The notes under the pieces were generated by a model, which saw only the letters and a list, made by a program, of their open reading frames with translations, was not told the DNA's origin and did no database searches. A DNA stretch of 64,000 nt from Dreissena polymorpha (Eukaryota; Mollusca; Bivalvia; Myida; Dreissenidae), in assembly GCF_020536995.1 (NCBI RefSeq), contig NC_068356.1:20622309-20686308 (forward strand), read 5' to 3'. This document shows, in pieces, positions 60,778 to 64,000 of the stretch. A program made the position numbers and the translations under genes. How positions within the stretch are numbered: position 1 is the first letter of the stretch; every line of letters begins with the position of its first letter.

Positions 60778-61729
60778 GTAACAAATAAAATTAATTTATG
60801 CATTAATATTATTTGCTTTCATTATTGTGCGTGTTAGTTTATTGTCAAATTTTCCTTTCTATTGACTATAAATTTTTTTTTTATAACTCATACCTTAATC
60901 AATTTTCAAAAAGATATTCAAAAAGACTAGTTATAATGAATGTAAAATTTCTGTATTTCATAGTTTATAAGGTCATTCCGCGCCGAGAACTGGATTGTGT
61001 GAGGACCAAACAAGTGTACTGATTAAATATTTTACTATATAGATCTATATGTATTTAAACATATTATATAATTACTTCAGTTTAATAATTCTATTATAGC
61101 ATTAACTTATGATGACTATCAAAAAAGTCGTATTTAAACAAATTCCATCAACGACTTAAAATATTATAAACCGTCAAAGTTGAGCCGACAAATCATATCA
61201 CGGCTTCAAACGTACGACTTTTTTTACCATTTAAAAGCACTAGATCAGTAACTCAAATAAATCATTTGTGTTGTTTTTTGTTCCGGAGTCACTTTAAAAA
61301 CTTATAATATTTACACATATCATTGTAAAGAAGTTAGAACTTCTAAGAATAGTGGTGGCGGATTTCGGCACTGTCAGACTCATAGTTATGTTAGTATGAC
61401 CTTTAATATCAATCATTTTCATATGACAAATATGCATTATGAATTGAATATACCGAAATCATGCCAGCAGGTGCACATTGAAAATTGCCAGATGTGCGTG
61501 AAATTTAGAACTGATAGGGTCAAAGTGTGCATCATACAAAATGTAAAATGTTGTCGACTAGGCACTGCAACAGCAGTTTTGTAATATAAATATAGAGAAA
61601 TATTTTCTAACGATCAATTAAATAACTTATTTTGAATAATTTTAATCTGTTCTATAAGTGCTCCATATGTTTATTCATCTAAATGGTAAATGCATGTACC
61701 CCCCCCCCCCCAATCTCTGGGATATAAGC
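60778..61729. other. Unrecognised spacer
   Basis: AT-rich. The open frame 61396-61584 shows no recognisable motif and no splice context. Confidence 0.35.
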
Positions 61730-61885
61730 CGTCCGTTTACATTCGGCGGCAGTATGCAGCCTTATACCCTCGCAGGTACCCATTTATCGTTTATACTCCT
61801 AGGTGTAGAGGAGCAAACTTTGTATTAATTTTTGCTCAGGAAAATTTCGTGGTCTGAGCGGGATTTGAACCACTGTCCCACATCT
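61730..61885 (-). repeat. Possible tRNA-derived SINE remnant
   Basis: On the minus strand GGTTCAAATCC (box B-like) lies near 61861-61871, and the plus-strand text GCAGGTACCCATTTATC with CTCCTAGGTGTAGAGGAGC resembles the conserved body of widespread marine-invertebrate SINEs. Recognised from general familiarity, not aligned. Confidence 0.4.
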
Positions 61886-61909
61886 AAAAAAGTTTACTAT
61901 GTGCGCGTC

Positions 61910-62095
61910 ATAGGTTTATTCATCTACGAGAGTCATTATCACTGCTGCATGGGATTATTTATCTAAGAGAGATCACTATTAGTGCTGCATATGTTTATTT
62001 ATCTAAGAGATGTCTAATATTAGTACTGAAAAGGTTTATTTATGTAAGAGGGGTCACTATTAGTGCTACATAGGTTTATTCATCTAAGAGAGGTC
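61910..62095. repeat. 41-bp minisatellite, about 4.5 units
   Basis: Units such as GTTTATTTATCTAAGAGA followed by TCACTATTAGTGCTGCATA repeat with drift up to the EF-hand fragment. Confidence 0.75.
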
Positions 62096-62170
62096 AATTT
62101 ATGGGCGTTTCGAGTGTTCGACAAAGATGGCAACGGTCATATTTACACCTCTGAGCTGCTAGCCGAATAG
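62096..62170 (+). pseudogene. Isolated calmodulin-like EF-hand fragment
   Basis: The frame from 62105 reads AFRVFDKDGNGHIYTSELLA, Glu, TAG (62168-62170). It matches the third EF-hand of calmodulin/troponin C, with all loop ligand positions kept (D-x-D-x-N-x-H-x-x-x-x-E). It starts abruptly at the end of the 41-bp minisatellite and stops after about 22 codons. It could be a terminal exon with acceptor GAG| near 62092 or a captured piece. No other EF-hand exon is seen nearby. Confidence 0.6.
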
Positions 62171-62199
62171 CAGGCTGGATTTAGAGCTGGGCGGAGCAC

Positions 62200-64000
62200 A
62201 ACTGCAGAATCATCTCCGGGGGGAGCACAGTGGAACAGATCTTCAACTGCAGAATCATCTCCGGGGGGTAGCACAGTGGAACAGATCTTCAACTGCAGAA
62301 TCATCTCCGGGGGGAGCACAGTGGAACAGATCTTCAACTGCAGAATCATCTCCGGGCGGAGCACAGTGGAACAGAACTTCAACTGCAGAATCATCTCCGG
62401 GGGGAGCACAGTGGAACAGATCTTCAACTGCAGAATCATCTCCGGGGGGAGCACAGTGGAACAGATCTTCAACTGCAGAGTCATCTCCGGGGGGATCACA
62501 GTGGAACAGATCTTCAACTGCAGAATCATCTCCGGGGGGAGCACAGTGGAACAGATCTTCAACTGCAGAATCATCTCCGGGGGGAGCACAGTGGAACAGA
62601 TCTTCAACTGCAGAATCATCTCCGGGCGGAGCACAGTGGAACAGAACTTCAACTGCAGAATCATCTCCGGGCGGAGCACAGTGGAACAGAACTTCAACTG
62701 CAGAATCATCTCCGGGGGGAGCACAGTGGAACAGATCTTCAACTGCAGAATCATCTCCGGGCGGAGCACAGTGGAACAGATCTTCAAATGCAGAATCATC
62801 TCCGGGGGGAGCACAGTGGAACAGAACTTCAACTGCAGAATCATCTCCGGGGGGAGCACAGTGGAACAGATCTTCAACTGCAGAATCATCTCCGGGCGGA
62901 GCACAGTGGAACAGAACTTCAACTGCAGAATCATCTCCGGGCGGAGCACAGTGGAACAGATCTTCAAATGCAGAATCATCTCCGGGCGGAGCACAGTGGA
63001 ACAGAACTTCAACTGCAGAATCATCTCCGGGGGGAGCACAGTGGAACAGATCTTCAAATGCAGAATCATCTCCGGGGGGAGCACAGTGGAACAGATCTTC
63101 AACTGCAGAATCATCTCCGGGGGGAGCACAGTGGAACAGATCTTCAACTGCAGAGTCATCTCCGGGGGGATCACAGTGGAACAGATCTTCAACTGCAGAA
63201 TCATCTCCGGGGGGAGCACAGTGGAACAGAACTTCAACTGCAGAATCATCTCCGGGGGGAGCACAGTGGAACAGATCTTCAACTGCAGAATCATCTCCGG
63301 GGGGAGCACAGTGGAACAGATCTTCAACTGCAGAATCATCTCCGGGGGGAGCACAGTGGAACAGATCTTCAAATGCAGAATCATCTCCGGGGGGAGCACA
63401 GTGGAACAGATCTTCAACTGCAGAATCATCTCCGGGCGGAGCACAGTGGAACAGAACTTCAACTGCAGAATCATCTCCGGGCGGAGCACAGTGGAACAGA
63501 TCTTCAAATGCAGAATCATCTCCGGGGGGAGCACAGTGGAACAGATCTTCAACTGCAGAGTCATCTCCGGGGGGAGCACAGTGGAACAGATCTTCAAATG
63601 CAGAATCATCTCCGGGGGGAGCACAGTGGAACAGATCTTCAAATGCAGAATCATCTCCGGGGGGAGCACAGTGGAACAGATCTTCAACTGCAGAATCATC
63701 TCCGGGCGGAGCACAGTGGAACAGATCTTCAACTGCAGAATCATCTCCGGGGGGAGCACAGTGGAACAGATCTTCAACTGCAGAGTCATCTCCGGGCGGA
63801 GCACAGTGGAACAGATCTTCAACTGCAGAATCATCTCCGGGCGGAGCACAGTGGAACAGATCTTCAACTGCAGAATCATCTCCGGGGGGAGCACAGTGGA
63901 ACAGATCTTCAACTGCAGAATCATCTCCGGGCGGAGCACAGTGGAACAGATCTTCAACTGCAGAATCATCTCCGGGCGGAGCACAGTGGAACAGATCTTC
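62200..64000. repeat. 45-bp minisatellite, about 40 units, runs off the window
   Basis: The unit GCAGAATCATCTCCGGGGGG + AGCACAGTGGAACAGATCTT + CAACT repeats with only five recurrent variant sites; one early unit has an extra base (62279). Five of six frames are open, so the 613-codon minus-strand frame is not evidence for a gene. The plus-strand phrase AESSPGGAQWNRSST is an alternative reading. Confidence 0.95.

Noticed and set aside
62143-63984. 613-codon minus-strand frame with a 15-residue repeat
   Set aside because: A 45-bp tandem repeat that is open in five of six frames gives this by chance, and its variants are all non-synonymous in that frame.

Overview
This window looks like nuclear DNA of a bivalve mollusc. 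It is AT-rich and intron-rich, with very dense short-element repeats of a kind well known in clams and mussels (units beginning TTAGCTCACCTGAGC). It also holds a spliced metazoan LUC7-like gene, an SLC46-type transporter and a eukaryotic tRNA-Val. I cannot name the species; a heterodont or dreissenid clam is a guess. All calls come from reading the sequence, without database searches.

Layout. 1-7.75 kb: the last five coding exons of a LUC7-like splicing-factor gene (+ strand), with introns full of repeats. 7.8-26 kb: no convincing host gene except a Crypton-type recombinase fragment on the minus strand (16.0-16.55 kb). This stretch holds two large trinucleotide microsatellites in opposite orientation, a 4.3-kb inverted-repeat element, and inside it a 1.1-kb element whose arms are arrays of short palindromes. 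26.4-46.8 kb: a candidate four-exon gene (+) with a CxxC...CxxC zinc-binding N-terminus. Its introns contain a full non-LTR retrotransposon (29.8-36.1 kb), itself split by two DNA transposons, and a nest of four mini-elements (41.5-46.6 kb). 53.2-54.6 kb: an intact, intronless SLC46-family transporter (-). 55.4-58.8 kb: remnants of a second LINE, cut by mini-elements. 60.7 kb: tRNA-Val(AAC). 62.1 kb: an isolated calmodulin-like EF-hand fragment directly followed by a 45-bp minisatellite that runs off the window end.

The most striking theme is a set of at least eight repeat families (A to I here) with different sequences but one plan. Each has a T-rich left edge, a 9-14 bp inverted repeat just inside both ends, a GTC/CCGTC-rich module, often a 150-180 bp tandem core, and a short 3' hairpin followed by CTTGTT. 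This matches the known plan of Helentron/DINE-like rolling-circle elements. An interrupted LINE reading frame shows that one of them entered a run of T, apparently without a longer target duplication. About 22 copies point along the + strand and only one along the minus strand. The cores carry many AGGTCA half-sites, including estrogen-response-element-like palindromes.

Host genes make up only a small part of the window; most of the rest is transposons, satellites and unrecognised spacer.
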